From Dicyema japonicum (Eukaryota > Dicyemida > Rhombozoa > Dicyemidae), in contig RDEW01000014.1 of assembly GCA_011109175.1 (NCBI GenBank), forward strand, positions 878,042 through 942,041: 64,000 bases of DNA. Reading direction: 5' to 3'. Position 1 is the first letter of the stretch, and the number at the start of each line of letters is the position of its first letter. Both the position numbers and the translations under genes were made by a program. Shown piece after piece: positions 32,860 through 45,999 of the stretch. The notes beneath the pieces were generated by a model. It made no database searches and was not told where the DNA came from. It saw only the letters and a program-made list of their open reading frames with translations.

Positions 32860-34310
32860 CTGCTCCCTGACAACATAAATGCAGAACTTCTCAATTATTC
32901 ACCGACCGAGATCTCTGAGCTATTAACTGAGATATACAACAAAACATTCAAATACAACTCACCCTGGATGTGGGTAATGGCACAATAATTGCACTACAAA
33001 AACCAGGCAAAGCTAAGGCCCCTTAACGAATTTAAGATCCATCGTACTATTGACGACTCTACGCAAGACACTATCACTTATACAGTTAAATATGATTGGA
33101 CCTGACATTGAGAACTTTCTCTCTCATGGACAAAGCAGATTCAGGTAAGGGAGATCTACAGCTGATGTGGTCTACGGACATCGATGGTTATATGCAAAAC
33201 ACCAAAATTACAAACGGGCTGCTGGCATCCTTGGCATGAACATCCCCAAAGCTTTTGACTCTATACACAGAGGGAGACTTTTCGATATTTTGGAGAATTT
33301 GGTTGACGAAGACAGTGTCAAAATGATCCGTCTATTACTTGGAACAACATGGTTAAGTGTACATTTTGGAAATTTGGAGTCGATCCCATTCGAGACAACT
33401 TTCGGGTACCTCATGGAGATTCCTTGTTATCGGTACTTTTTGTGACATATCTGGAGGCGGCACTCAGAGACTTCAGACTATTAATTGGCGATTACCTCAA
33501 ACTGAAGTGATTTATGCAGATGATGATATCGACTATATATCCAGCGACAAGAAAGCATTAAACTATATACGGACAAGGATGCCAGATGTGCTAGAAAAAT
33601 GGTTCATCAAAATCAATACGGAAAAGACGGAGACAACAACCATACGCCGTGAATTAACCCAAACTGATGAAAAAAGGAGACATTGTAAAAAATTGGGGTC
33701 GTTGCTCGGAGACCCTGAGGATATCACTAACAAGAAGATTGGCCTTTTAGAAAAATGAAAGTAGTCTGGAATCATCGTAAACAAATCAGCACACAAGTAC
33801 GCGTAAGACTATACAATGCCTTCGTAAAACTAGTCCTAATGCACAACGCTGCAACCTGGGGAGTCTCAAGCGGTAATGGACAAACTAGATGCCTTCCATC
33901 GTAAACAACTCCGACTGTTGCTTGGCATCAACCGCCGAGAGAAAATAACAAACAAGAATCTATACAAAATATGTAATGCAAGACCATTGAGTCTGGATAT
34001 CCTGAATCAAAATGGCGTCTATTTGGTCACATCCTTCGGATGAGCCAGATGACGACTGCTAAAAAAGCAATGGAGAACTATTTCTGCCCAGAAGTGAATA
34101 CCTCGTTCAGTGGAAGACCTCGCATAACTTTGCCAGAGGTTCTACACAAAGACCTGCCCAATGTAGACGAAAGTTGAAAACAGAAGACGATTTGGATACG
34201 CTCGAATAATTGCCAGTAACCGAGCTTGGAGGAAGCTAGTAAGAGAATTGTGGAGAAAGAATAACCTGAAGAAAAATACGGCACAAAGGAACCTTAATTA
34301 AATAAATTAC
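32860..34310 (+). mobile_element. group B LINE, frameshifted copy
   Basis: Plus-strand blocks in changing frames: KTLSLIQLNMIGPDIENFLS, STADVVYGHRWLYA, ILGMNIPKAFDSIHRGRL, VKMIRLLLGTTWLSVHFGN, GDSLLSVLFVTYLEAALRDF, a damaged YADD region near 33515 (ATGCAGATGATGATATC), WFIKINTEKTET, KKLGSLLGDPEDITNKKIG, and a tail ending in ACCTTAATT near 34300. Same organisation as 53150-55180. Confidence 0.8.
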
Positions 34311-34364
34311 TTTTTGGTTCTTCGAAAGTGTTATTAATAATAATATTTTTACTTGATCGCACAA

Positions 34365-34500
34365 TGGTGATATTTATCATATTTATAAGGGACAATGTGG
34401 CAGTTGGCTCAGTCCTTATAGCTGACCGTTGGCAGGGATGTTCGACAAACAGTCTTCAAGATATGGGTTCTAATTAGTTGTCTGTGGAATAATATTGGAG
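34365..34500 (+). mobile_element. possible Merlin/IS1595-like transposase scrap
   Basis: The frame reads FIRDNVAVGSVLIADRWQGC then STNSLQDMG, similar in shape to the GTTIISDxWxAY..L..LG block around the second catalytic Asp of IS1595/Merlin transposases. Too short to be sure. Confidence 0.3.
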
Positions 34501-35485
34501 ATATTTTTTCCACAGAATCTTTTAATATTGAAAATGATTATTCCTAAAAACGATCTTCAAAGATCGTCTGATGGTTGACATTAATCGCTTATTACAGATA
34601 TAACCATCACACCATCTCTTTTGTGAACATAGATTAGACTACACCTGATAAGAAGATTCATCTTGTAACTCGCACACATAGGATTTTGATAAATATTCTT
34701 CTCATTTAGGTCAATTTGTTTCTCATTCTAATAGGAAAAAAATAGCAAAATAAATGTTTATTTAATTTATTCGTCGATAAAGAAATCAATAGTCTGTATC
34801 CACTTCACACGGTTGTAAAGCATAGAAAGCGAAAATGGAAGAAAGCATCCAATCCTTATAGATGTGGGAACATTCCAATGTAATGCGAGTGAGCAAATGA
34901 TTTTTTGTTTCAGATATAACAGAAAGAGGCCGAGTTAATTAACGTCTAAATAAGGTATATCTAGTTCCACGGTTGGAATGAGAAGCATACATTAATAGTC
35001 CATATCCGCCATTTTGAGAATGTGCCTAGTCGAGTAAGGAAGAGAGATCTTTTTGGTGTTAGCCAGTTACTAGGCGTCTCTGGAGTCAGGTGGATCACAT
35101 GACGCTTCCTAGGATTTATGAATGAAACTTGGGGATTGGTAGTTCATGCCTTTGGGTCAGGTGATACACCTGGGTTCCGACCATGTGTCACCTGAGTTAT
35201 GTGGACCCCATAACCACATGGAATGGAATTAATCAATTGTCATTGCGTAATCAATTTGGATATTATTGATATTTTTTATAATTCATGTTATTTCATAATT
35301 ATCATAATTGAAATTAAGACTAATTAGTACTCATGCACTCCCACCCATAGGGGAGATTTGGTCAGTAGGTTGCACAAGAGGACACTCCCTTATTTACGGG
35401 GACGCACTTTCTGGGGATCTTTTGTGTACAGCACTTGTAAGTGTTGATACGTGTATACAACAATATTGACCATAGCAATGATACA
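34501..35485. other. no gene recognised; short hairpins
   Basis: Contains perfect or near-perfect small palindromes (ACGATCTTCAAAGATCGT at 34554 and a TCAGGTGATACAC/GTGTCACCTGA pair at 35157-35195) but no coding signal I can read. Confidence 0.4.
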
Positions 35486-35489
35486 ACGT

Positions 35490-35700
35490 ATGAAAAGCTG
35501 AAGGGTGAGAAAATTCACATTGAAGTTGTAATTACTCCCCAAGGAATTAAACTAAACAAGTTGAGATTGAATAGTGTCATACTATGACTTTCTTGTTGGA
35601 GTGAAGATTGTTACACTGGTTATGACATTCGATGGAGTTGTCTCGAGTGCTTCAGGAATTATATAGATAAGCCATTTATAGAGGAGGGCACATGACTCAC
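35490..35700 (+). mobile_element. group A LINE scrap
   Basis: Reads IEVVITPQGIKLNKL then, after a frame change, SEDCYTGYDIRWSCLECFRN, parallel to the endonuclease-to-C-terminal region of the copy at 10541-10970 (which reads DYPTGYYDLGWSCLEMLQ). Confidence 0.5.
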
Positions 35701-36219
35701 ATTCAGTTACTTTGGAAAATCCCCTGAAAAATAAGGTGATTAATTCAAATATGGAATGAAAGCGTCGGATATGTGTTCATATCTGTTTAGCATCACTGGG
35801 AGTTTGTAATTTTATTTTGCATTCAATCAAAGTCACTTAAACTAATCAACCAGCACTAAAAACGATTTATTGTAAAATCATTGAAAAAATATTTAATGAA
35901 CATATTGGGGGACACCTGTTACTGTTTAAAATACATTAATTTATGATTATGATATACAAATTTACTAGATCAAAAAATTCAGTAGAATTATCCCCTTCCT
36001 GATCGGGAACGTCCGCTTTAAGCTGTTACCTATCTGATAGTCATTGGGTTCCTTAACTTGACCGAGGAGAGCGGGAAATAAATGATCTAATTTCAGACAA
36101 TGTTAATAATTATCTCTTCTAAATAATCAAAACAGGTCGAAGAATGTATATCTGGCCACGTTGTTCTCATAGAGCGTACCATAAGAGTTACCGTTCAACC
36201 TCCTTACGTGCTCCGTCTC

Positions 36220-36415
36220 TCCTCTTCATATCAATCCTGACTAGTCTGTGGGTTAGATACCAAAACAAAATTTTCCCAAGTTTTGACTGCTCAACAAGCA
36301 TGAGCATCTTTTCCAACACAAGTGACCGAATGTATCTCCTTATTGGCACACCAATCATCCTTAGTATAATCTTAAACTATTTGTGGATCACACCATCCCA
36401 CATTAAAATAATTTA
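36220..36415 (-). mobile_element. group A LINE C-terminal scrap
   Basis: The minus strand reads MWDGVIHK, stop, FKIILRMIGVPIRRYIRSLV then LEKM, matching MTWEGIATKYHKGYLKQLG..AYLQSTVLKR of the 58-kb copy. Confidence 0.55.
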
Positions 36416-36674
36416 GAATTTTAAATAATCAGGCAAATGAAAATAAGCTTAAAATAGCACTCAACTGAATTTACGACAAAATATTGTATAATTTTAGTAC
36501 ACAAGAATGTAAATAAAAAAATCAATTAATTAAAATTACAATTCTATAATTACTTTCGCACAAGCAATATGTCACTTTTTTACAATAAAATGTGTCTTTA
36601 ATCAAATAATAAAAATTATTTAAATAATTTAATATCACATTTCAAATCATAATTTTATATGGATTAACTCTAGA

Positions 36675-38919
36675 ATGACTAACACATTGAAATTACTGTT
36701 TTTGTTGTCCCTTGGAGTTTCAATCAATGAGTCCGGAATTGAGTATGCCTTCCACATTGACGCTGACATTGAGGAGGCTAAGTCCATATTGAAGGAACAT
36801 TGCTTTGATTTTAAGAAACATGTGACTTTTTAGCTCATTCTAAGCTGTCTGAACTCGGAAACTACTATCTGGCAGATCTTGCATCAGACTGTCCTCATAG
36901 TGCGGAGGATCATGGGAGACTACTTAAGAGGAGTTCGAAAATTATGTGGGCTGAGCCACAGGTTGGTAGAGCACGATCTAAACGAGATCATATCCCGCAC
37001 TCTTTCCCATCTCACTCTAAAGATCTCTGGTACTTGGTTGGTCATTTGTGATTATTATAGAACAATCATAAAAGTCACAACTATGATATGCACGTGCAAT
37101 CAGTTTGGAGACAAAATATAACAGGACAAGGAGTTGTTGTGGCCATACTGGATGACGGAGTTGAGAAAGATCACTCAGAATTGTCCTCAAATTACGTATT
37201 TGCCTAATTATTGAAGGATCCTCAAGCCAGCTACGACTTTGTATGTGATGATGGAGATCCCAGTCCTTTCCCAGTGATTCCATATAACAAGTAGAATGTA
37301 TGAGCAATCTAGTCATGGCACAAGATGTGCTGGTGTGGTCGCGGGGGTTGGAAAGAGATGTGGAGTCGGTATTTCTTACAATTGTGGACTTGGGGGGATT
37401 CGAGTGCTTTCAGATGTTGTTAAAGATTCGGTGGAAGCTCAGGGAATAATGTACAAAACTGACTACATTTCTGTTTATTCTGCAAGTTGGGGACCTCTTG
37501 ACAATGGAAAATCCCTCGATGGGCCTCATCTTTTAACAAAACATGCATTACAAGCAGCAATAGCACGTGGAAGAGGAGGAAAGGGATCTATTTTTGTGTG
37601 GGCATCAGGAAATGGGGGATTTTTCGGAGATTCGTGCGCATTTGATGGATATGTTAACCAGATTTACACGTTGGTCGTTGGAAGTACGACAATCGAGGGA
37701 ACCTGTCCTAATTACTTGGAGGCCTGCTCTGCCACGCTTGTCTCCACCTTCTCAGGAGGGACTAGGACTCGCATAGTAGTCGTATCCACCCATTTCTAGT
37801 CTACCACCGACCTGAATAATGGATGTACAAGCATGTTTTCCGGGACTTCAGCCTCTGCTCCAATGGTTGCAGGGATCGTCGCATTGGGACTTGAGGTACG
37901 GCCTGAACTCACGTGGAGGGACGTCCAGCATATCGCTTTGAGATCCACAGTAACAAAATTCATCCAAGACGGGGATTGGGTGGTTAACTCTGTTGGCAGG
38001 AAATGTACTCTTTGGGGTCACTTTGTAGACAGCCATAAATATGGGTATGGACTCATTACTGGTGCCAGATTTGTGGACATGTCCCTGAAATGGTCGGGAG
38101 TAGGGGAGATGAATATATGCATCAGGAATTTCTCAGCTAATGCAGAGTTTATTGGTTCTTTATTTTCCAGCTTCAATAGATCTGCGAGTTTCGTACTTCA
38201 TTCAGATGGGTGTGAGAAAACAGCCGACCACGTGGTGTATTTGGAGAACGTACTGTTCAAAGTGACCATGAACGCGTCTAGGAGAGGGTGTCTGCAGATG
38301 ACTGCCAGATCCCCTGGAAATACTAAATCAACGATAATATTCACTCGAAAATTGGACGACGGGACGAATTTTATAGACTGGTCTATTCTGTCCGTGGCAT
38401 TTTGGGGAGAGCAGGCCTCAGGGGAGTGGAGTATCAATGTGATAAACACATGTGATCAGCCCACCCACGTCGAGTCAGTCAGTTTAGTGATGCATGGAAC
38501 AGTACAGAGGCCTCCGTTCTTAGAAAGTAGTTTTTTCTGTAGTTATTAGAACATGAGGATGATGTAGCCTTTTATTTGTACCATTTAGATTGACTGCCCC
38601 GCTTTGGTGCATTTTGCGACGGAAAACCAGGTTGTGTGGAGGAATGTCCTTCCGGCTACTGCGAGTGGCTGCATAACTGCATTTTATGTGATTCTCCTTC
38701 TAAATTGTAATAAACTAATACCAGTAAATCTGGATTGTTATGAATGTGCCTTATTTTAGGGTTTGTGGTGAATATGTGGATGGAATATTACTAGATTGTC
38801 CCGGTGTGAACTCTTCTGGGATCACTCAAATAGGTATTTTTGCTTTTTTGTTTACATTTGTTTTTGTGTCTTCAATGATTTTTGTAACTAGATATGTTGG
38901 ATTTTCTTTTTTTAAATAA
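36675..38919 (+). CDS. Furin-like proprotein convertase, membrane-anchored
   Basis: Subtilisin/kexin-type endoprotease of the secretory pathway that cuts at dibasic sites. ATG 36675; signal peptide LLFLLSLGVS; prodomain with WAEPQVGRARSKRD, the autocleavage site. Catalytic residues: Asp in VVVAILDDGVEKDH, His in NNHGTRCAGVVAG, oxyanion Asn in FVWASGNGG, Ser in FSGTSASAPMVAG. The P domain follows (about 38060-38510, ending TCDQPTHVESVSLVMHGTVQ). Introns 36822-36844, 37037-37060, 37196-37216, 37291-37312, 37779-37799 and 38527-38549 (21-24 nt) restore frame. A short Cys-rich region (GCVEECPSGYCEWLHNC, about 38620-38690) follows, then after further introns whose limits I could not fix, a transmembrane helix FAFLFTFVFVSSMIFV and a seven-residue-scale tail to TAA 38917-38919. 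The oxyanion Asn argues against PC2. Closest type is furin/PC5-like. Confidence 0.92.
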
Positions 38920-38989
38920 ATTGATTTTATTGTGCTTACTTACCCTCAATAACATGGTTGTCTGAAACAGATTCACGATTTTGTTTCTA

Positions 38990-39766
38990 CGAGAACCATC
39001 TGAAGACTTGGTGATAATAAAATACTATGCCGGCCCCCTTCTCCAATAAACCAATCAAAATCCTCTTCGAATTGGAAGCAAATCACAATTTTGAATGTCC
39101 TAATTAGTACACTATCGTATACAAGGCCAAGGAACATGGAGACATCTTGGATGTGGAAGATAGGGAGCGACGTGTAAGTCTCCAGTAAGTGAGAACAAAG
39201 TGTGATATTTAGTTCATGGTTGACTTTACTTTACAAATAAAATCAAAAAGTTCAAGAAACTAGTTCTTTCAATATATAGGGTGTAGCTCACAATTTATTC
39301 TGGGTGCCTATATCTGTTCACTTTACTAAGAATTTAAGAAAACTCGGCAAGGTGAATTTTAAGATTAGCGACTCAGGCCATAATAATTGTATTGCTTTGA
39401 TTAAATCCGCCAAGTGTGTTTTCCCTGACTATGATTCATGAACTTGTTTTGTAGATAACTTTCCAATCACTCCAATAGATAAATAAAAATCAGTGGTCTT
39501 AACGGAGTATGTTCCATTTTCTAGTATTGATTTTCTGGTACCCCAATTGGTAGAAAAAAGACCAAAAACTCCAATTCGTTAGTCCATGACGTCAGTGAAT
39601 AAAGAAATTGGATTTAAACAAATCCCTGATGAAGGAACTCGGTTTACTAAATTTATAGAACAATCGATAATTAATAATCTAACTAATACTTCACTTGCCC
39701 AACTGTCATGTGCTACATACACATATAAGAACAAAGGATCTCATCCCTCATTAGGCAAATAAGAGT
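38990..39766 (+). CDS. unassigned coding-like region
   Basis: Starts with ATG near 39030: MPAPFSNKPIKILFELEANH, an in-frame stop, then YKAKEHGDILDVEDRERRVS. Further on a single frame holds LFWVPISVHFTKNLRKLGKV, FKISDSGHNNCIALIKSAKC and, after three stops, VVLTEYVPFSSIDFLVPQLV and SVNKEIGFKQIPDEGTRF, ending at TAA near 39764. Composition looks protein-coding and the frame is largely constant, but I could not find micro-introns that remove the stops, nor recognise the family. Possibly a decayed gene. Confidence 0.35.
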
Positions 39767-39769
39767 GCA

Positions 39770-40286
39770 TTGAAACTACGTCACTAACTAACCAATTGAC
39801 TTACTAATAGTTATTTATCCCAATCCCATTAGGAGACCGGCGATCACCAAAACCAACCTATGAATCACTCCTCATAACAAAGAAGATTTTATGTGTAATG
39901 TAAAGATGAAAAGACCCTCACTTATATCTCTAGGGGGCTTTTCCGCACCGATTCCTTCTGACGCTATGTCACTCCCGTAAATATTTATTCATTTAATTTA
40001 TTAACAACGTGAACCATCAGCAAAGGGATAAGAGGTATCGCCGAATTAAGTGATCCCGGTGTTATACCTAGCTTTTGCCTACGGTTTGTCTTGAAATCCT
40101 GGATTAATTTCTATAAGGGGGAGGTGTCTTCTTATATTTTGGGGAAAATTCCAGATATGATCTGAAGCCCAATTTATTTGTTTAACCATAAAATAAGAAA
40201 ATAAAGCAGCAGTCAGGATAGGTTAATTAAAATTAATTATATTAAATTTATTATTACTTTAAAAAAATTAAAACCGTGTTGCGTAT
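39770..40286. other. intergenic, upstream of PSMC5
   Basis: AT-rich. Contains AAGTGATCCCGG near 40050, an inverted group D LINE end, and no recognisable gene. Confidence 0.4.
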
Positions 40287-41615
<1,329 letters not shown>

Positions 41616-42059
41616 TTAGTGATCTGGTTAATTCAATACTCATACTCATTATTGATTACTTAGTGACCTATCTTTTCTTTCGTTCCCATACTTGTGGTCC
41701 ACTTTGACCTTGCGATTCATTCTCTATCTAGGGATCGACCTCTCTTAATATCAATCATTAGTATTCCTGCTCTGTTAGACCTCGGCCTGCAATTGGACAC
41801 TGTGCGTGACGCGGTTTTGCAGCAGTGGACAGCAAACGGGTTTGGTGTTGTGAAGAACTTTACCTTAATAAATTAAATTAATTAAGAACTTTACCTCTCA
41901 AAAAGACTGGGATGAAATTCTTAAAAAAAACTAAATAAACTTGGAAGGTCCTCTGATACTCATAGTCACACATGTCTAAATACACCGTCTGCTGACAATT
42001 CCGGGTCCTGGCTCAATGCACTCCCGGTATGGGCAGTTGGTACTTGATGGGAAATATAA

Positions 42060-42600
42060 TTTGCTTTGAAGTTGCTCTTCGACTAGGCCTTGATGTCTGC
42101 TTGGAACACCGATGTCGATGTGTGGAATGGTTGATAGGAAATGATCAAACCCGCTGTCATGCAGACGGAGCTCAGGGAGATTCCCTCGTCACACCATGTT
42201 AAACAGACTGTCATGAGAACTATCGAAGACGCCGGGTTTAATTGCCTTCTGGAACCCGTCGGTCTCGACAGAGGTGATGGCAAGAGGCCGGATAGCGTAA
42301 CATCCATGCATGAAATCGAGGGAGGTGTCTTGTTTGGGATTCAACGTCCACGGACATTCTCTAATGGGAATTTCATTTAGTCATCGCTGCACGCGGGTTC
42401 CTCAGCGAGCACTGCTGAATATATGAAAAAGAGGAAGTAGCATGGCATCATGGACAGGTTTGTTTTTTAGCCGATCTCCGTTGAGACGTCTGCGTTATTG
42501 GCCAGAGCACGGCTGATTTTTCAGGTTAATCGGATGCTTGCGGGAAGCGGAAGGGTGAACATAGAATGACGCGATGTTTTTTTCAGAACATTGGGCTCGT
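42060..42600 (+). mobile_element. group C LINE C-terminal fragment
   Basis: In changing frames: LRLGLDVCLEHRCRC, LLEPVGLDRGDGKRPDSVT, GGVLFGIQRP, YMKKRK, MDRFVFxPISVETSALL. This is the same ordered block set as typical LINE C-termini (RLGLxVCxEHRCRC..DGKRPDG..VETSG). Decayed. Confidence 0.75.
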
Positions 42601-42604
42601 GATT

Positions 42605-43885
42605 GGAGAGGTTATGTTAATAAATTGTTTCCCTTAAAAAATTAGTGAAAAAACAATTATCGCGCGGAAGGTATATCGGGTAAGAAATAGAATTTTTACT
42701 TAAAGAATCTAAATGATTTTTTTGAAAAAAATAGTTTACTAATTCGTGTTACGCTTTTCTCTAAATACTAGAGAATCCTATCTCAACTCGCTCAAGAGAT
42801 CTCCGTGAGCAACGCTATTCGAGTGTGTTTCACTTGCAGTCCTGAGAGGGAATAGCCATCACAAAAAATTGTGAAAATTAAAATAAGTTTTTTGACAAGA
42901 ACTATGCTTAACTGTTTGGCTCAACTATGCCTTGTTTGGACAAACAGATGTGGTTAATCAGCCTGATAGCTTAAAATTCATAATTCAGTCAAATATAATA
43001 TAATTCACTTCACTCTCTTACTATCCTTTACTATCAGCAACGACCTACTATAATCCACGTGGGGTCTCAGGGCAGACGATCATGTGCAAGTTTTGAGCTA
43101 AAGGATCTGGAGCAATTATGCATTTTCGTGCATTCGGCGTCTTGGAATCAATCATTTATTCCACGTACATCAACAGGGACTAGGAGCTACATCCACCATG
43201 GGGTGATTAAGATAAAGTGCAGAGAACCGATAAATCGATATGGCAATCCCAGGAGACATAGAAAATTCTAGAACAATTTAATACATTTAATATGTCTGCT
43301 TCCCTCAATGTTATTTTGCCATTATTTTAGACTTGGAATTTTATAAAATCGTATTTATTAGAAATAATAATAATCGCTCTTTCTGAGGAGCCATATCAGT
43401 TATTGCTTCCCTCAGGCAGAACACACACTTTATTTTAAGGAAAGAACAGTTATAATAGCTAATCGAGGGAGGATCAAGGAATGCTCTTCACTTTTTTGTT
43501 TTCTTCTTCCTTTATAGACGATCCGGTTTTGCAGTGAAGTTCACTGATGACGGCGTCACTCGTCAAGCCAAAGCATACTGATGCGTGGAACTTTCAACCG
43601 AATGTGCAGTATAGGGATTCGAACTATCGACCTTCAGACCTCTTGCCCGGTAACCGTTACACTGGTACTATTATTAGAAATAGTAGACAAATTAACAATT
43701 TCTAAGAATTCTGAGAATGTTAGCTATGTGCTCGTCCTTTGGCCACTACAAGCGAACTATTTGGTAGTTGTGAGGTTGAGTTTTAGAAACTCAGTCAAAA
43801 GCAAGATTGTTATGGCCAAATCCGAATGTTTTCGATTATTCTACTAGAAAGTGATTCACTCGAATATTTTGGAAATCTCCAAATG
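42605..43885. other. no gene recognised; tRNA-like B-box on minus strand
   Basis: AGGGATTCGAACTATCG near 43612 contains a minus-strand B-box (GTTCGAATCC) with an A-box-like stretch upstream, but the T-stem does not pair properly. An open frame at 43059-43271 is not recognisable. Confidence 0.35.
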
Positions 43886-43889
43886 GCAT

Positions 43890-43965
43890 AAAAAAATCCA
43901 TTCGAGATTACACAGAAGTCGATGAGGCGGCTGCTTAAGGAGGCCGGGATCACCTGACGGCTCCC
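43890..43965 (+). repeat. group D LINE 3' end
   Basis: Reads KSMRRLLKEAGIT-stop, ending in GGGATCACCTGA, then a T-rich tail. Confidence 0.5.
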
Positions 43966-44699
43966 ACTCTCTTTTATTTTGTCGGTGATTTTTGGTTTTA
44001 AATAAATAGAAGTCTATCAAAAACCAGGAAGGAAATCTCAAGGTGGGAATACTCACGGAATGATCCAATGTAATGGGAATGGTCACTTTGTCGAACGACA
44101 CCTATCCACCGAACCACAACTTTTTGTTTGATGTCTTAAGTCTAAAACACTGAAAAACAATTTAATAGTAAACCAAGTCAGTTCCGTTTCTATGGTTTCC
44201 ACAACATCCAGATACGTCACATAAGCGTCTGTATACATGTTTAGGAAGTAACATTTGATAGAACCGTCACAAGGATCAATCCAGTTGAGTGAGGAAGATC
44301 ATATGATTGTGTCATCTTGCCATTAGGTTTTTCCTAAGACAGGTGGACCGCTTTAACATGATTAACAGCGGAAAGAAACTTTTGACCTACTAGCTAACAG
44401 CATGATGTCTTTTTCAAGTTCACAGTACATAAAAATCGATTTTTTGTGTTCAACAGATAAGATTATTTCTAATTTATTTTGTTCCTTCTAGATCACTTGG
44501 CTTCCATTTGAAGAGCACGTAGCTTATTATAGTTGGGGGATGTCTTTGTGAACCTTGATCGTGTTTCGTTTTCAAGAAGATCGGGTTGTGGTTGAGTCGT
44601 ATTTGATAGACCATTTGATTAGCGGAGCCATATATGGGATTTAAGTGAGAGGTCGGGAGATGATTGTCCACAATGTTAATAATAATAACACCTGAGACC

Positions 44700-44810
44700 A
44701 CGGTTACACAAACTAACTAATCACGTAATCCCAGCAAGCTCTAGCAGGGACCTCATCTTGGCCCGATGCTCCTCTCTCCACCCCACACAAGCACGTATCG
44801 ATCAAGTGAC
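44700..44810 (-). repeat. group D LINE 3' end
   Basis: The minus strand reads REEHRAKMRSLLELAGIT-stop, equivalent to the end at 21665, then TTAGTTAGTTTGTGTAACCG. The open plus-strand frame across it (44758-45060) is a by-product. Confidence 0.6.
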
Positions 44811-45120
44811 TGGACCTTCAGTCACGACGGCGCGTTCCATGGTTCATTCTTATCAAGGCTTAAAGAGGCATTGGTGGCTGGAACCCTCCAGAAATCCAGC
44901 GTTCCGTGATTTTGGAAACTCCTTTTCGGCTAGCCTCGATCTTCAAGACATTTGTCCAAGAACCACAGTGTTAACCTTTAGATTTTATGAACTGATCCAG
45001 ATTATGACTCATAAATATTTAAGATTTATTAGATTTATTATAATCTTTAATATTATTTAATTGCTGAGTGTTTGTGTTATGGTTTGGCGGTTATAAATTT
45101 AAAAGGCAAGTCTACCAACA

Positions 45121-45400
45121 ATGCCAAATAAAAGAGGCAGTTCAGAACCTCCTTATGATGAATTGAAGAATATGATGGAATTAATCATCAATGATGTTTT
45201 CATCTGACATTGATATTTAGATGAAAAGATTATACATCCATGCAGAACAAGTAGAGATAGAGAGGGATTACTATTACAACTTCATTCAACGACTTGAGTC
45301 ACTATTGAGCACATTCTCCCTAGAAGACACCATCACTGTCTCCCAATTAGTGGATCTATTATACAATCGAGTTGATCATACAATGTCTGATAACTTATAA
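45121..45400 (+). CDS. 84-aa protein resembling the EB1 C-terminal (EBH) domain
   Basis: Exon 1 45121-45195 (25 codons) and exon 2 45221-45400 join across a 25-nt GT..AG intron into one frame ending TAA. The product has an acidic/basic N-terminal stretch and then QVEIERDYYYNFIQRLESLL followed by VSQLVDLLYNR. This parallels the EB-homology coiled coil of microtubule plus-end proteins (VExLExERDFYFxKLRxIE, then a short loop and a second helix IVDILY). The N-terminal calponin-homology domain that binds microtubules is absent, and nothing upstream reads as one, so this is either a standalone EBH-like protein or a gene whose first exons I missed. It converges on the next gene, the two stops only 16 bp apart. 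Confidence 0.6.
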
Positions 45401-45416
45401 CTGCTTGCTTTTTAAT

Positions 45417-45978
45417 TTAATGCAAAAAAGGAACTTTATTTAACCAAAAAGTAACAGTTAACAACTGCTGGCTGCTCTCATAATTGAGAACGCATTTCCT
45501 CTGACGATTTGCAAGGAAATGCGCTAAATGAGTCAACTCCCTTCTCTCCAATTCTTTTTCGCGATGAGCGAACCGATTCTGTTTAGCAGGATCAGTGACT
45601 TGCTTCCTATAATTACTGACGTTTCCACTAACTGGTTCGAAAATGAATTGCCCACTGAGACATACGTATTTCTTCATCTTTATGGTCTCAGCCTTTTCTA
45701 AAGCAAAGTCTGGGTTAGCTGCTGTTTTTAGAAGGTTGGAGGGAGAGAGGCTATCGACACAGGTGGCGTCTCGGGCAATTATTTACCACTTTACCATGGG
45801 AAGAGAGTGGTTCCGTTGGCTTGAGCAAGTCCAAGCGGCTCCAATTGGACAGGAAATCCTGCAGCCTCAAGTCTCCAAGGAATAACTCCGTTGAGAGGAC
45901 TCCTTCTAGCACTCCTCCTGCAGGAAAGTGCAAACATCCATTCAGAGGCGGACGGAAACCCCAATCCTCGTCGCGTCG
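45417..45978 (-). CDS. unrecognised two-exon (or longer) gene, 5' end open
   Basis: The minus-strand frame is open from 45978 (just after a TGA) to a 25-nt GT..AG intron at 45794-45770, then continues in phase to the stop at 45417. Upstream part: DEDWGFRPPLNGCLHFPAGG, LRLQDFLSNWSRLDLLKP. Downstream part: ANPDFALEKAETIKMKKYVC then SGQFIFEPVSGNVSNYRKQ and the charged segment FAHREKELERRELTHLAHFL. No in-frame ATG lies at the 5' edge, so at least one upstream exon is probably missing. I do not recognise the family. The perfect phase across a size-typical intron and the tight convergence with the 45121-45400 gene support it. Confidence 0.5.
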
Positions 45979-45999
45979 TCATCCAAAAGTGTTTCAAGT

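Noticed and set aside
43590-43670. Minus-strand tRNA gene (B-box GTTCGAATCC, A-box-like stretch).
   Set aside because: The T-stem does not pair around the loop and no acceptor stem or complete cloverleaf can be drawn.
44758-45060. Plus-strand 100-codon frame at 44758.
   Set aside because: It overlaps an inverted LINE terminus and its codon content shows no recognisable domain.
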